The notes: generated by a model not told the origin, from the letters alone. Positions 18,594 to 31,037 are shown, counted from the first letter of the stretch. The stretch: 64,000 nucleotides of DNA from Ramlibacter sp. PS4R-6 (GCF_037572775.1 NZ_JBBHKA010000001.1:2232001-2296000); one strand, 5' to 3'. Translations and numbers: made by a program.

Positions 18594-19784
18594 ATGGCAC
18601 TTTCACTCCACACCGTTCCCCGCAAGACGTTCCCCTCCTTCCTCCGCGACAACGCCGAGGAGATCCTGAGTGCGTGGGATGAATTCGCGTCCACCGTCGA
18701 GCATGAGGGCGGTGAGCTCGACATGAAGGGGCTGCGGGACCACGCGGCGCAGATCCTCGAAGCGATCGCCGCCGACATGGACCGGCCGCAGTCGCCTTCC
18801 GCGCAGGAGGCGAAATCGCGCGGGGAAGTGGTGGCGATCACGGGCGCCCGCGACACCGCGGCCGAAGCGCATGCGGAGACCCGGATCGGCGCGGGGTTCG
18901 CCGTGGGCGCCATGATCACGGAGTACCGCGCGCTCCGGGCGAGCGTGCTGCGGCTGTGGTCGCACAGGACGCAACGCGCGGAGCTCGAGGACATCGAACA
19001 GATCACCCGGTTCAACGAGGCCATCGACCAGGCGATCGCCGAGTCGGTGTCGCGCTACACGCGCCAGACCAAGCGTGCCGGCGACCTCTTCATCGGCATC
19101 CTGGGGCACGACATCCGCAACCCGCTGGGGACCATCCTGATGGCAACCGAGTACCTGGTGCGCTCCGGCAAGCTGGATGCCGCGGCGGCCCGCCCCATCC
19201 GGCAAAGCGTCCAGCGGATCAGCGTGTTGACCGAACAGGTCGTGGACGTGACGCGCGGCCAGGCCGGCCGGGCGATGCCGATCCAGCGCACCCGGCTGGA
19301 CCTCGCCGATGTCGCAGCCGACATCGTGATCGAGACGCGGATCCGCCATCCCGATGCCGACCTCGTACTGGCGATCGGCGAAGGGCCTTTCGTCGCGCAA
19401 TGGGACGGAGGCCGCATGGGCCAGCTCTTCTCGAACCTGCTCGCCAATGCGGTGCAATACGGCGCGCGGGGTGAACCCATCCAGCTTCGCCTGGTGCGCA
19501 CGGGCGATACCGTGACCGCCGAGGTGCGCAACCGCGGGCGGGTCATCCCGCCCGAGGACCGGCGCAGGATCTTCGAGGCGCTGGCTCGCGGCACTTCGGG
19601 CGAGGAGCACCGCCGGCCCGAAGGCCTGGGCCTGGGGTTGTACATCTGCCGGGAGATCGTGACGGCCCACGGGGGCACGCTGGATGTCGCCTCGGATGCC
19701 GGCGAGGGCACGAGGTTCGTCGCGTCGCTGCCCGTGGTAACCGGCCCGGACGCGGTCCCGGCAGCGCAGCAAGCCGCTTCCTGA
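18594..19784 (+). CDS. sensor histidine kinase with RsbRD-like N-terminal domain
   Basis: 396 residues, no membrane segment. Residues about 10-160 are helical and match the RsbRD N-terminal type (FLRDNAEEILSAWDEF, HAETRIGAGFAVGAMITEYRALR). HisKA follows with the phospho-His in LGHDIRNPLGTILM near residue 178. HATPase_c has NLLANAVQYG, an N-box variant, then VRNRGRVIPPEDRRRIFEAL and GLGLGLYICREIVTAHGG. An F-box-like FEALARG is present. No receiver or response regulator adjoins it. The stop converges with fdsA, 19 bases apart. The start has no strong ribosome site. Confidence 0.85.
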   Translation: MALSLHTVPRKTFPSFLRDNAEEILSAWDEFASTVEHEGGELDMKGLRDHAAQILEAIAADMDRPQSPSAQEAKSRGEVVAITGARDTAAEAHAETRIGAGFAVGAMITEYRALRASVLRLWSHRTQRAELEDIEQITRFNEAIDQAIAESVSRYTRQTKRAGDLFIGILGHDIRNPLGTILMATEYLVRSGKLDAAAARPIRQSVQRISVLTEQVVDVTRGQAGRAMPIQRTRLDLADVAADIVIETRIRHPDADLVLAIGEGPFVAQWDGGRMGQLFSNLLANAVQYGARGEPIQLRLVRTGDTVTAEVRNRGRVIPPEDRRRIFEALARGTSGEEHRRPEGLGLGLYICREIVTAHGGTLDVASDAGEGTRFVASLPVVTGPDAVPAAQQAAS

Positions 19785-19803
19785 AACGCGCCGGCCGGCG
19801 GGG

Positions 19804-22634
19804 TCAAGCCCGCGATGACATTTCGGCCGCCAGCGCCTGCCCGCCGCCGAAGCTCGATTGCTCCGGCACCGGCCCGCCCGGCGTCACGCGCACGGCGCAG
19901 TACTTGAACTCCGGGATCTTCGCGAACGGGTCCAGTGCCGGGTTCGTGAGCTTGTTCGCCGCCGCTTCGTAGTAGCAGAACGGCGTGAACACCGCGCCGC
20001 GCGGCGAGCTGTCGTCCGCGCGCGCATACAGGCTCACCTTGCCGCGCCGCGATTCGATCGTCACCACGTCGCCCGGCCGGATGCCGAAGCCTTCGAAGTC
20101 CAGCGGGTGGATCAGTGCGACGGGATCCGGCTCGATCGCATCGAGCATGCTGGCGCGCCGCGTCATGCTGCCCGTGTGCCAGTGCTCGAGCTGGCGTCCC
20201 GTGATCAGCACGACCGGGTATTCGGCGTCGGGCTTCTCGTCCGCCGGGATGATGTCCGCCGGCACGAAGCGGCCGCGGCCATCCGGGCGCGGAAAGTTCT
20301 CCACGAACACCACCGGCTCGCCGGGGTCGCCTTCGGCGCGACAAGGGTAGGTGACCGAGTGCTCGCGCTCGAGGCGGTCCCACGTGATGCCGCCGATGCT
20401 GGGCATGGTGCCGCGCATCTCGTCGAACACTTCGCTGACGTGCTTGTAGTCCCACGGCAGGCCGAGGCGTTTGGCCAGCTGCTGGATGATCCACAGGTCC
20501 TGTCGCGCATCGCCCGGCGGTTCGATCGCCTGCCGGCCCAGCTGCACCATGCGGTCGGTGTTGGTGAAGGTGCCGGTCTTCTCGGGGAAGGCGCTCGCGG
20601 GCAGGATCACGTCGGCGAGGTACGCGGTTTCCGTGAAGAAGATGTCCTGCACGACCAGGTGGTCCAGCGCGGCGAGCGACTCGCGCGCGTGGTTCGCGTC
20701 CGGGTCCGACATTGCGGGGTTCTCGCCCATGATGTACATGCCCTTGACGGTGCCGGCCTTGATGGCGTGCATCACCTCGACCACCGTCAGGCCGGGCTTC
20801 TTGTCCAGCGAACCGGGCTTCATGCCCCAGGCTTTCTCGAACCGCTCCGGCACGCCGGGCGTATCGACGCGCTGGTAATCGGGCAGCATCATCGGGATGA
20901 GGCCCGCGTCGGACGCGCCCTGCACGTTGTTCTGCCCGCGCAGCGGGTGCAGGCCGGTGCCGGGGCGGCCGATCTGGCCCGTCATCAGCGCCAGCGCGAT
21001 CAGGCAGCGCGCGTTGTCGGTGCCGTGCACGTGCTGCGACACGCCCATGCCCCACAGGATCATCGAGGCCTTGGACGTCGCGTACAGGCGCGCGACGTAG
21101 CGCAGCGTCTCGGCGTCGATGCCGCAGATCGGCGCCATCGCCTCGGGGCTGTAGCCCTCGACGTTCTTCTTCAAGTCCTCGTAGCCGATGGTGCGGCTGG
21201 CGATGAACGCCTCGTCCACCAGCCCTTCGTGCACGATCACGTGCATCATCGCGTTGAGCATCGCGACGTCGGTGTCGGGCTTGAACTGCAGGTAGCGGTG
21301 CGCGTGCCGCGCCAGGTCGGACTTGCGCGGGTCCAGCAGGACCAGTTTCGTGCCGTTGTTGACGGCGTTCTTCATCCACGTGGCCGCCACCGGGTGGTTC
21401 ACCGTCGGGTTGGCGCCGATCAGCACCACGACCTCGGCCTTGGCGACGTCCATCACCGGGTTGGACACCGCGCCGGAGCCTATGCCTTCGAGCAGCGCGA
21501 CGACGGACGACGCATGGCAAAGGCGCGTGCAGTGGTCGACGTTGTTGCTGCCGAAGCCCGTGCGCACCAGCTTCTGGAACAGGTAGGCCTCTTCGTTGCT
21601 GCCCTTGGCCGAGCCGAAGCCGGCCAGCGACTTCGGGCCGTGCGCATCGCGCAGGTCGCGCAGCTTGCCGCCGGCGAGTTCGAGTGCTTCTTCCCACGTC
21701 GCTTCGCGGAAGAAGTCCATCATCCGCGCCGGGTCCAGCTGCGCACGCGGGTCCTTGGCCACACCGGCCTTGCGCACCAGCGGCTTCGTCAGGCGCTGCG
21801 GGTGGTGCGCGTAGTCGAAGCCATAGCGGCCCTTCACGCACAGGCGGCCGTGGTTCGCCGGGCCGTCGCGGCCCTCGACGTAGAGGATCTTGTTGTCCTT
21901 GACGTTGTAGGTGAGCTGGCAGCCCACGCCGCAGTACGGGCACACCGATTCGACCTGCTTGTCCGGCACCGCCAGCGCCACGTCGCGCGCGGGCATGAGG
22001 GCGCCGGTGGGGCAGGCCTGCACGCATTCGCCGCACGCCACGCAGGTGGACACGCCCATGGGGTCGTCCATGTCGAAGACGATCTTCTCGTGCTCGCCGC
22101 GGTACGCCAGGCCGATCACGTCGTTCACCTGCTCGTCGCGGCAGGCGCGCAGGCAGCGCGTGCACTGGATGCACGCGTCCAGGTTCACGGCGATGGCGGG
22201 GTGCGACACGTCCGCGGCCACTTGCCCGCGCTGCGCGAAGCGCGGCTTGCCGACATTCAGCTTCGCGGCCCACTCGTCCAGCTCGTTGTGGCGCGTGTAC
22301 TCGCGCTCGGGCATGTCGGTGAGCAGCAGCTCCAGCACGAGCTTTTGCGACGCCACGGCGCGCTCGCTGTTGGTCGTCACCTCCATCCCGTTGGCCGGGT
22401 GGCGGCAGCAGCTGGCGGCGAGCGTCCGCTCGCCCTTGACCTCGACCATGCACGAGCGGCAGTTGCCCACCTTGTCCAGGCCCGGCTTGTAGCAAAGCCG
22501 GGGGATGGGCACGCCCATCTCGTCGGCGATCTCGATGATCGTGCGATTGGCGGGCGCGGTGACCTCGCGGCCATCGAGCTTGAAGGTGACGGTGGGCGCT
22601 TCCACCTGCGCGAGTTCGGCGCGCGTCACGGCGT

Positions 22635-22638
<4 letters not shown>
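19804..22638 (-). CDS. fdsA: NAD-dependent formate dehydrogenase, molybdenum catalytic subunit
   Basis: 944 residues. Oxidises formate to CO2 at a bis-MGD molybdenum site and passes electrons through Fe-S centres to the FdsGB diaphorase. An N-terminal 2Fe-2S domain (CYKPGLDKVGNCRSC...CC, residues about 48-80) is followed by two 4Fe-4S sets (CIQCTRCLRAC and CVACGECVQACP, about 150-215). A further cluster (CPYCGVGCQ...LCVKGR, near 240) leads into the molybdopterin oxidoreductase domain. The metal ligand is probably Cys in TRLCHASSV near residue 370, not selenocysteine. The NuoG-type HxxxC cluster is absent from residues 110-135. The ATG overlaps the fdsGB stop by 4 bases. No fdsC/fdhD or fdsD follows. 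Confidence 0.9.
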
Positions 22639-24344
<1,706 letters not shown>

Positions 24345-24354
24345 TTCGTCCTTC

Positions 24355-26487
24355 TTACTTGGGCATCAGGCCCGCGGCCCGGGCCCACTGGTACTTGGCG
24401 CCGAGGATCTCCACCGGGATCTCCGTGGAGTACGCGTAGGCGGGGATGCCATTCTCGTACAGGTACTGCGCGGCTTCCTCCACCTCGACGTCGCCCGCGA
24501 GCGAAGCCACCACGGGCTTGACCTTGCCCTTTTCCTTCATCTCGTTGACCACCTGCACCATGTTCCTCGCGAACACCATGGGCGGCGTCACGATGGTGTG
24601 CCAGTACCCCAGGATCAGCGCGTGGATGCGCTCGTCTTCCAGGCCCAGGCGCACCGTGTTCATGTAGGTGATGGGCGGCTCGCCGCCGGTGATGTCCACC
24701 GGGTTGCCGGCGGCGCCGAACGGCGGGATGAACTTGCGGAAGGCGGCGTCCAGGTCGGCGGGCATCGGCTTGAGCAGCTTCAGCCCGTTGTCCACGCACG
24801 CGTCGGACAGCAGCACGCCCGAACCGCCGGCGCCGGTGATGATCACCACGTTCTCGCCCTTGGGCGTCGGCAGGATAGGCACGCCGCGCGCGAAGTCCAG
24901 CATCTGGCGCAGGCTCTTGGCGCGGATCACGCCGGACTGGCGCAGCACGTCGTCGTAGATGCGGTCGGTGCCGGCCACGGCGCCGGTGTGCGAAGCGGCA
25001 GCCGCCGCGCCCATGGCGGTGCGGCCGGCCTTGAGCATGATGACGGGCTTCTTCTTCGACACGCGCTTGGCCACTTCGGCGAACGCGCGGCCGTCCTTCA
25101 GGTCCTCCGCGTGCTGCGCGATCACCTTGGTGTTGTCGTCCTGCTCGAAGAAGAGCAGCAGGTCGTCCTCGTCGATGTCGGACTTGTTGCCCAGGCCGAC
25201 GATCGCCGACACGCCCATCTTCGCCGAGCGCGAGTAGCCGATGATGGCCATGCCGATGCCGCCCGACTGCGACGACAGGGCGGTGGAGCCCTTGTAGTCG
25301 TAGGCCGTGCAGAACGTGGCGCACAGGTTCGCCGGCGTGTAGTAGAAGCCGTAGATGTTCGGCCCCATCAGGCGGATGTTGTACTCGCGCCCGATCTTCT
25401 GCAGCTCTTCCTGGCCTTCGATGTTGCCCGTCTCGCCGAAGCCCGAGGGGATGAGGATGGCGCCGGCGATCTTCTTCTCGCCGCATTCCTTCAGCGCGCC
25501 CGCGACCAGCTTGGCCGGCACGGCGAAGACGGCCGTGTCGATCTCGTCAGGCACGTCCTTCACGCTCTTGAAGGCCTTGATGCCCATCACCTCGGCGTCC
25601 TTCGGGTTGATCGGGTAGATCTTGCCCTTGTAGCCGCCGTTGATCAGGTTCTTCATCACCGAATTGCCGATCTTGCCGGCCTCGTTCGAGGCACCGACCA
25701 CCGCCACCGCCTTCGGCTTCATGATGCGGTTCATCGACGTGACGACGGCCTTCTCGTCGGGGCGGTAGCGCGGCGCCTTCGGCGCGAAGTTGACGACGAT
25801 GCGCACGTCGGCGGCGATCGCGCCCGTCTCGCTGGCGAAGATGGGGTTCAGGTCCATCTCGGCGATCTCGGGGAAATCGGAGACCAGCTGCGACACGCGC
25901 ACGATCACGTCCTGCAGCGCCTCGCGGTTCACCGGCTTGCTGCCGCGCACGCCCTTGAGCATCTCGGCAGCCTGGATCGAGTCGAGCATCGATGCGGCGT
26001 CGTCCTTCGATGCGGGGGCGAGGCGGAAGGTCACGTCCTTCAGCACCTCGACCAGCACGCCGCCCATGCCGAAGGCCACGAGCTTGCCGAAGCTGTCGTC
26101 GGTCATCGCGCCGACGATCACTTCCTGGCCCCCCTTGATCATCTGCTGCACCTGCACGCCGACGATCTTGGCGTCGGACTTGTACTTCTTCGCGTTGGCG
26201 ATGATCTGCTCGTAGGCCGATGCGGCTTCGTCCGCCGACTTCACGCCGACGATCACGCCGCCGGCCTCGGTCTTGTGCAGGATGTCGGGCGACACGATCT
26301 TCATCACCACCGGGAAGCCCATGCCCTGCGCCATCTTCGACGCCTCGGCGGCGCTCGAAGCCGTCCCTTCGCCGGGCACCTTGATGCCGTAGGCGTCGCA
26401 GACCAGCTTGCCCTCGGGCGCGGTCAGCGCGTCGCGCTTGTCGGCCTTGACCTTGTCGAGGATTTCGCGAACTTTGCTCTTGTCCAT
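24355..26487 (-). CDS. NDP-forming acyl-CoA synthetase, ATP-grasp domain first
   Basis: 710 residues, a fused acetate--CoA ligase (ADP-forming) family enzyme. The ATP-grasp domain comes first (residues about 10-235: KIVSPDILHKTEAGGVIVGV, EMDLNPIF), then the CoA-binding domain (VAVVGASNEAGKIGN near 265), then succinyl-CoA-ligase-like domains with the phospho-histidine in ASHTGAVAGTD near 505 and GAGGSGVLLSD. That beta-then-alpha order is the reverse of many homologues. In an oxalate operon it may make oxalyl-CoA or recycle CoA from formyl- or acetyl-CoA; this is inference. It lies 15 bases after frc. Confidence 0.85.
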   Translation of the reverse strand: MDKSKVREILDKVKADKRDALTAPEGKLVCDAYGIKVPGEGTASSAAEASKMAQGMGFPVVMKIVSPDILHKTEAGGVIVGVKSADEAASAYEQIIANAKKYKSDAKIVGVQVQQMIKGGQEVIVGAMTDDSFGKLVAFGMGGVLVEVLKDVTFRLAPASKDDAASMLDSIQAAEMLKGVRGSKPVNREALQDVIVRVSQLVSDFPEIAEMDLNPIFASETGAIAADVRIVVNFAPKAPRYRPDEKAVVTSMNRIMKPKAVAVVGASNEAGKIGNSVMKNLINGGYKGKIYPINPKDAEVMGIKAFKSVKDVPDEIDTAVFAVPAKLVAGALKECGEKKIAGAILIPSGFGETGNIEGQEELQKIGREYNIRLMGPNIYGFYYTPANLCATFCTAYDYKGSTALSSQSGGIGMAIIGYSRSAKMGVSAIVGLGNKSDIDEDDLLLFFEQDDNTKVIAQHAEDLKDGRAFAEVAKRVSKKKPVIMLKAGRTAMGAAAAASHTGAVAGTDRIYDDVLRQSGVIRAKSLRQMLDFARGVPILPTPKGENVVIITGAGGSGVLLSDACVDNGLKLLKPMPADLDAAFRKFIPPFGAAGNPVDITGGEPPITYMNTVRLGLEDERIHALILGYWHTIVTPPMVFARNMVQVVNEMKEKGKVKPVVASLAGDVEVEEAAQYLYENGIPAYAYSTEIPVEILGAKYQWARAAGLMPK

Positions 26488-26502
26488 GGCGCTTTCCTTC
26501 GT

Positions 26503-27750
26503 TCAGATGACTTTGGCTTCGCGGAGGCCCGCGATCTGCGACTCGGTGTAGCCGAGCTGCTTCAGCACTTCCTCGGTGTGCTCGCCCAGCAGGGGCGAGC
26601 GCGTGACTTCGGTGGGGCTGTCCGACAGCTTGATCGGGTTGCCCACCGTCAGGTACTTGCCGCGCTTGGGGTGGTCCACTTCGACCACCGTGCCGGTGGC
26701 GCGCAGCGACGGCTCCTCGGCGATCTCCTTCATCGACAGGATGGGCCCGCAGGGGATGTCGTACTTGTTCAGGATGTCCATGGCCTCGAACTTGGTCTTG
26801 GTCTTGGTCCATTCCTCGATGCGCGCGAAGATCGTCTTCAGGTGCGGCAGGCGCGCTTTAGGCGTCGCGTAGCTCGGGTCGGTGATCCAGTGCTCCTCAC
26901 CGATCACCTTGCAGATCGCCTCCCACACCGGCGCCTGCGTGATGAAGTAGATGTAGGCGTTGGGGTCGTTCTGCCAGCCCTTGCACTTGAGGATCCAGCC
27001 CGGCTGCCCGCCGCCCGACGAATTGCCGGCGCGCGGCACCGCTTCGCCGAACTCCGTCTCGGGGAACTGCGGGTACTCCTCGAGCACCTTGCGGCGCTCC
27101 AGCCGCTGCTGGTCGCGCAGCTTCACGCGGCACAGGTTCAGCACGGCGTCCTGCATGGCGGCCAGCACGCGCTGGCCCTTGCCGCTGGTGTTGCGCTGGT
27201 ACAGCGCCGCGACGATGCCCAGCGCCAGGTGCAGGCCGGTGCCCGAGTCGCCGATCTGCGCGCCGGTGACGAGCGGCGGGCCGTCGTCGAAGCCGGTGGT
27301 GGAGGCGGAGCCGCCCGCGCACTGCGCGACGTTCTCGTACACCTTGCAGTCCTCGTAGGGGCCGGGGCCGAAGCCCTTGACGGAGGCCATGATCATGCGC
27401 GGGTTCAGCTGCTGGATGCGCTCCCAGCCGAAGCCCATGCGGTCGAGCGCGCCGGGCGCGAAGTTCTCGACCAGCACGTCGCATTCCTTCACCAGGCGCT
27501 CGAGCACTTCCTTGCCCTTGGGGTCCTTGGTGTTGATGGTGATCGAGCGCTTGTTGTGGTTCAGCATCGTGAAGTAGAGGCTGTCCACGCCGTCGATGTC
27601 GCGCAACTGGCCGCGGGTGGCGTCGCCTTCGCCCGCCTTTTCCACCTTGATCACGTCGGCGCCGAACCACGCCAGCAGCTGCGTGCAGGTCGGGCCCGAT
27701 TGCACGTGCGTGAAGTCGAGGATCTTGACCCCGTCGAGAGCTTTGCCCAT
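26503..27750 (-). CDS. frc: formyl-CoA:oxalate CoA-transferase
   Basis: 415 residues. Moves CoA from formyl-CoA to oxalate, giving oxalyl-CoA plus formate. Frc hallmarks are [19 protein letters not shown] at the start, [29 protein letters not shown], and the catalytic Asp in [20 protein letters not shown] near residue 170. The Gly loop SGGGQPGW near 247 is also present. Start is the ATG at 27750 with AAGGA about 9 bases upstream, rather than an in-frame TTG at 27765. Between oxc and the acyl-CoA synthetase in one operon. Confidence 0.93.
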   Translation of the reverse strand: MGKALDGVKILDFTHVQSGPTCTQLLAWFGADVIKVEKAGEGDATRGQLRDIDGVDSLYFTMLNHNKRSITINTKDPKGKEVLERLVKECDVLVENFAPGALDRMGFGWERIQQLNPRMIMASVKGFGPGPYEDCKVYENVAQCAGGSASTTGFDDGPPLVTGAQIGDSGTGLHLALGIVAALYQRNTSGKGQRVLAAMQDAVLNLCRVKLRDQQRLERRKVLEEYPQFPETEFGEAVPRAGNSSGGGQPGWILKCKGWQNDPNAYIYFITQAPVWEAICKVIGEEHWITDPSYATPKARLPHLKTIFARIEEWTKTKTKFEAMDILNKYDIPCGPILSMKEIAEEPSLRATGTVVEVDHPKRGKYLTVGNPIKLSDSPTEVTRSPLLGEHTEEVLKQLGYTESQIAGLREAKVI

Positions 27751-27768
27751 CTTGGTTTCCTTCAAAAG

Positions 27769-29493
27769 TTATTTCTTCTTCGCGGCCGCGGGGTTCAGGC
27801 TGGTGATGCGCCCGCTCTCGGTGCCCGCCGTCTCGTCGATGATCGCGTTGATGAGCGTCGGCTTGCCGGACGACACGGCTTCGTCGATCGCGGTTTTCAG
27901 TTCTGTACGCGATGCTGCGCGCACGCCCACGCCGCCGAAGGCCTGCATCATCAGTTCGTACTTCGCGTCCTTGACGAACACCGTGGGCGCCACTTCCGTG
28001 CCGCGCGGGTTGGTGTCGGTGCCCTTGTAGATGCCGTTGTTGTTGAAGACGACCACGCAGACCGGCAGGTCGTAGCGGCAGACCGTCTCGACCTCCATGC
28101 CCGAGAAGCCGAACGCGCTGTCGCCGCACACGGCGATCACCGGCTTGCCCGTGGCGACCGCGGCGGCCACCGAGTAGCCCATGCCGATGCCCATGATGCC
28201 CCAGGTGCCCACGTCGATGCGCTTGCGCGGCTCGTACATGTCGACGATGGAGCGGCAGAAGTCCAGCGTGTTCGCGCCTTCGTTCACCAGGATCGCGTCG
28301 GGGCGGGCCTTGATGGTGTCCTTGATGACCGACAGCGCCGTCTGGAAGGTCATCGGGTTCGTGTCCTTAGCCAGGGTCTCGGCCATCTTGGTGAGGTTCT
28401 TGTCCTTGCGCTCGGCGATGGCGCCCGTCCAGTCGCCCGGCGGCTTGCCGAAGCCCGAACCGATCGCCTTGTTCATCGCCGCGATGCACGAGCCGATGTC
28501 GCCGATCACGGGCGCGGCCGTCGGCACGTTGCTGTCGGGCTCCGTCGGCGAGATGTCGACCTGGATGATCCTGGCCTTCGTCGGCTCCTTCGACGACCCC
28601 GCGCCCCAGGTCTTGCCCTTGCCGTGCGAGAGCAGCCAGTTCAGGCGCGCGCCCACGAGCATCACCACGTCGGCTTCGGCCAGCACGTACGAGCGCGCGG
28701 CCGATGCGCACTGCGGGTGCGTGTCGGGCAGCAGGCCCTTGGCCATCGACATCGGCAGGTAAGGCACGCCGGTCGTTTCGATGAACTTCTTGATCTCGGC
28801 GTCGGCGCGCGCATAGGCCGCGCCCTTGCCGAGGATCACCAGCGGCTTCTTGGCCGACTTGAGCAGGTCGACGGCGCGCTTCACCGCGTCGTCGCCCGGA
28901 ATCTGCCTGGGCGCCGGATCGACCACTTCGATCAGCGACTTCCTGCCCGCATCCTTGGCGATGCTTTGCGCGAAGAGCTTCGCGGGCAGGTCGAGGTACA
29001 CGCCGCCCGGCCGGCCCGACAGTGCCGAGCGGATCGAGCGTGCGATGCCCACGCCGATGTCCTCGGCATGCAGCACGCGGAAGGCCGCCTTGCACAGCGG
29101 CTTGGCGATGGCGAGCTGGTCCATCTCCTCGTAGTCGCCTTGCTGCAGGTCGACGATCTCGCGCTCGGAGGAACCGGACACCAGGATCATCGGGAAGCAG
29201 TTGGTCGTGGCGTTCGCCAGCGCCGTCAGGCCGTTGAGGAAACCGGGCGCCGACACGGTGAAGCAGATGCCCGGCTTGCCCGTGAGGAAGCCGTGCGCCG
29301 CGGCTGCGTTGCCCGCGTGCTGCTCGTGGCGGAAGGAGATGACCTTCATGCCCTCGGCCTGCGCGATGCGCAGGAAATCGGTGATCGGGATGCCGGGCAG
29401 GGCATAGATCGTGTCGATGCCATTGAGCTTCAGCGCATCGATGATCAGGTGGAAACCATCGGTCGTTTCGGCGGCTTGCGTTTCGGTGTTCAT
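27769..29493 (-). CDS. oxc: oxalyl-CoA decarboxylase
   Basis: 574 residues. ThDP-dependent enzyme that decarboxylates oxalyl-CoA to formyl-CoA. The N-terminal Pyr domain has the cofactor Glu in [14 protein letters not shown] near residue 56. [13 protein letters not shown] near 157, the middle ADP-binding domain near 200-350 and the PP domain with [15 protein letters not shown]...NNNGIYKG near 455-485 fit Oxc. A Lys-rich end (AAAKKK) is seen. First gene of the oxalate operon, divergent from the Crp-type gene. A TATGAT -10 and an FNR-like palindrome lie upstream. Confidence 0.94.
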   Translation of the reverse strand: MNTETQAAETTDGFHLIIDALKLNGIDTIYALPGIPITDFLRIAQAEGMKVISFRHEQHAGNAAAAHGFLTGKPGICFTVSAPGFLNGLTALANATTNCFPMILVSGSSEREIVDLQQGDYEEMDQLAIAKPLCKAAFRVLHAEDIGVGIARSIRSALSGRPGGVYLDLPAKLFAQSIAKDAGRKSLIEVVDPAPRQIPGDDAVKRAVDLLKSAKKPLVILGKGAAYARADAEIKKFIETTGVPYLPMSMAKGLLPDTHPQCASAARSYVLAEADVVMLVGARLNWLLSHGKGKTWGAGSSKEPTKARIIQVDISPTEPDSNVPTAAPVIGDIGSCIAAMNKAIGSGFGKPPGDWTGAIAERKDKNLTKMAETLAKDTNPMTFQTALSVIKDTIKARPDAILVNEGANTLDFCRSIVDMYEPRKRIDVGTWGIMGIGMGYSVAAAVATGKPVIAVCGDSAFGFSGMEVETVCRYDLPVCVVVFNNNGIYKGTDTNPRGTEVAPTVFVKDAKYELMMQAFGGVGVRAASRTELKTAIDEAVSSGKPTLINAIIDETAGTESGRITSLNPAAAKKK

Positions 29494-29525
29494 GGCTTGC
29501 CAATACTCTTCAAAGGGTCGCGGCT

Positions 29526-29531
29526 ATCATA
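29526..29531 (-). promoter_or_regulatory. -10 box of the oxc operon (TATGAT)
   Basis: On the minus strand TATGAT lies 33 bases before the oxc ATG and 23 bases downstream of the palindrome at 29555-29568. That is the distance expected when a Crp/Fnr activator is centred near -41.5 (class II). No -35 box is needed there. Confidence 0.6.
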
Positions 29532-29554
29532 GGAATCGCCTTCGCGAATCCTTC

Positions 29555-29568
29555 TTGACCGCAGTCAA
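29555..29568. promoter_or_regulatory. Crp/Fnr-type palindrome TTGAC-CGCA-GTCAA
   Basis: Perfect 5-bp arms around a 4-base spacer, the architecture of FNR boxes (TTGAT-N4-ATCAA). It sits between oxc and the Crp-type gene, 61 bases from the oxc start and 20 from the GTG of the regulator. The same arms recur at 34148-34161. Confidence 0.75.
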
Positions 29569-29588
29569 TTTTTGGAAATTTGCCGCCT

Positions 29589-30197
29589 GTGGCAGCCATC
29601 GAGAACCATCCGGAAAAAAACGTCATCCGCGTGCAGCTCGCGCACAACGTGGTGCTCAAGGGCATGACGGTGGCGCAAATGGCCGAGCTGGAGCCGCACC
29701 TGGTCGTCGTCGACTGCCAGAAGGGCGAGGGGCTGCTGCAGCAGGGCGTGCACGAGATGGAGCAGTACTTCATCCTCGACGGCATCCTCAAGCGCGTGGT
29801 GAGCAACCAGGAAGCCAAGGAGATGATCCTGCGCTTCGCGCACGAAGGCGAGATGGAGACGAGCTACGCGGCATGGCGGCTGGGCACGCCGGCGCCCTAC
29901 AGCATCGTGTGCGTGACGAAGGCGCGCGTGGCGAAGCTTCCTTTGCGCGACTGGGTGGCCTTCATCGAGCGCCACCCGGGCCTCAAGCAGAGTTTCGAAT
30001 ACGAGGTGATGCACCACATGAGCGAAATCATGGCGCACACCATCACCTTGCACCTTCACGATGCACCGGGGCGATTCAGGCGCTTCATGCGAAAGCATCC
30101 GGACCTCTTCGACCGCATCCCTAAAAAGGAATTGGCGTCGTACCTCAATCTTTCCGCGGAGACGCTTTCGCGGCTCAAGCAACGCGGCAAGATCTAA
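29589..30197 (+). CDS. Crp/Fnr-family transcriptional regulator
   Basis: 202 residues from the GTG at 29589; a TTG at 29580 is an alternative lying too close to the GGAA. Residues about 15-115 form the cyclic-nucleotide-binding-like beta roll (GEGLLQQGVHEMEQYFILDGILKR), followed by the long dimer helix. The helix-turn-helix ends with ELASYLNLSAETLSRLKQRGKI; ETLSR equals the E-x-x-S-R recognition residues by which FNR reads TTGAT. The protein stops right after that helix and lacks the usual wing. No FNR-type cysteine cluster is present, so it is probably not an oxygen sensor. Divergent from oxc, whose activator it probably is. Confidence 0.85.
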   Translation: MAAIENHPEKNVIRVQLAHNVVLKGMTVAQMAELEPHLVVVDCQKGEGLLQQGVHEMEQYFILDGILKRVVSNQEAKEMILRFAHEGEMETSYAAWRLGTPAPYSIVCVTKARVAKLPLRDWVAFIERHPGLKQSFEYEVMHHMSEIMAHTITLHLHDAPGRFRRFMRKHPDLFDRIPKKELASYLNLSAETLSRLKQRGKI

Positions 30198-31027
30198 GTC
30201 TTCGAATGCGTGAAGCGGCGCGACACCGTCATCACGCGCAGCTGGTTGTCCACGTTCCCGACGCCGGCCACCGTCTTGGCGATGCGCTCGGTTTCGGTGC
30301 GTTCGGCGTCGTTCACGACCAGGCCGTTCAACGTCACCTTGCCGTCCACCGCGGCGATGTCCACGTTGGTCTCGGACGTGCTTTCGGTGGCCATCAGCGC
30401 CGCGCGGATGCGCGCTGACAGGCTCAGCCCTTCGAGCACGGCGCGCGAGGCGTCGGTCTCCTGGAATTCCGGGCGCGCGGCCAGCGCGAGGATCTGCGTG
30501 GCGGCGCTGTCGACGCCGACGCGGTCCATGTTGATCACCACGTCGTACAGCAGCGGGTCGCCCCAGGTCACGCCGAACTGCGCGTTCATGCGCGTGGCGT
30601 GCGCGGAATCGCTGCGGCGCACCTCCGCTTCCGCCAGGCGCCGGTCGTCCGTGCCCAGGTTGTCCATGAGCCACTCCACGCGCTGCTCGAACGGGCGCGT
30701 GATGCGCACGCTCACCACGTGCGGCACCGGCCGCAGCAAGAGCGTGGCGCCCCAGCCGCGGATCACCACGTTCCCGCGGCGCGCCTGCGAGAAGACTTCC
30801 TCGGCGGTGTAGACGCCCATGCGCTGCGGGTCGGTCCCCAGCCGCTCGCGCAGGCCGGCCTTGCCGCCGCGCAGCCGGCGGATGAGGCTGGTGGGCAGCT
30901 GCATGCGGTTGGCCACGTTTTCCTCGACCTCGTGCCGCGTGACCTGCAGCTTGCCGAGCTCGCCCAGGCGCAGCGCGACGTCCTTCGCGAGCGACCCCAT
31001 CTCCTGCGTGAGTGCGATGACGGGCAT
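30194..31027 (-). CDS. cytidylate-kinase-like protein with C-terminal BON domain
   Basis: 277 residues. Residues about 1-190 match the cytidylate-kinase-like family often found beside TctA in Burkholderiales (IALTQEMGSLAKDVALRLGE, RGNVVIRGWGATLLLRP, YDVVINMDRVGVDSAA). The P-loop is degenerate, so kinase activity is doubtful. Residues about 205-275 are a BON domain (VDGKVTLNGLVVNDAERTETERI, GVGNVDNQLRV), usually a phospholipid or ligand-binding module. It lies 10 bases after tctA in the same operon and overlaps the Crp gene's stop by 3 bases, convergently. Role in transport unknown. Confidence 0.75.
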   Translation of the reverse strand: MPVIALTQEMGSLAKDVALRLGELGKLQVTRHEVEENVANRMQLPTSLIRRLRGGKAGLRERLGTDPQRMGVYTAEEVFSQARRGNVVIRGWGATLLLRPVPHVVSVRITRPFEQRVEWLMDNLGTDDRRLAEAEVRRSDSAHATRMNAQFGVTWGDPLLYDVVINMDRVGVDSAATQILALAARPEFQETDASRAVLEGLSLSARIRAALMATESTSETNVDIAAVDGKVTLNGLVVNDAERTETERIAKTVAGVGNVDNQLRVMTVSRRFTHSKT

Positions 31028-31037
31028 GGCGTGGCTT

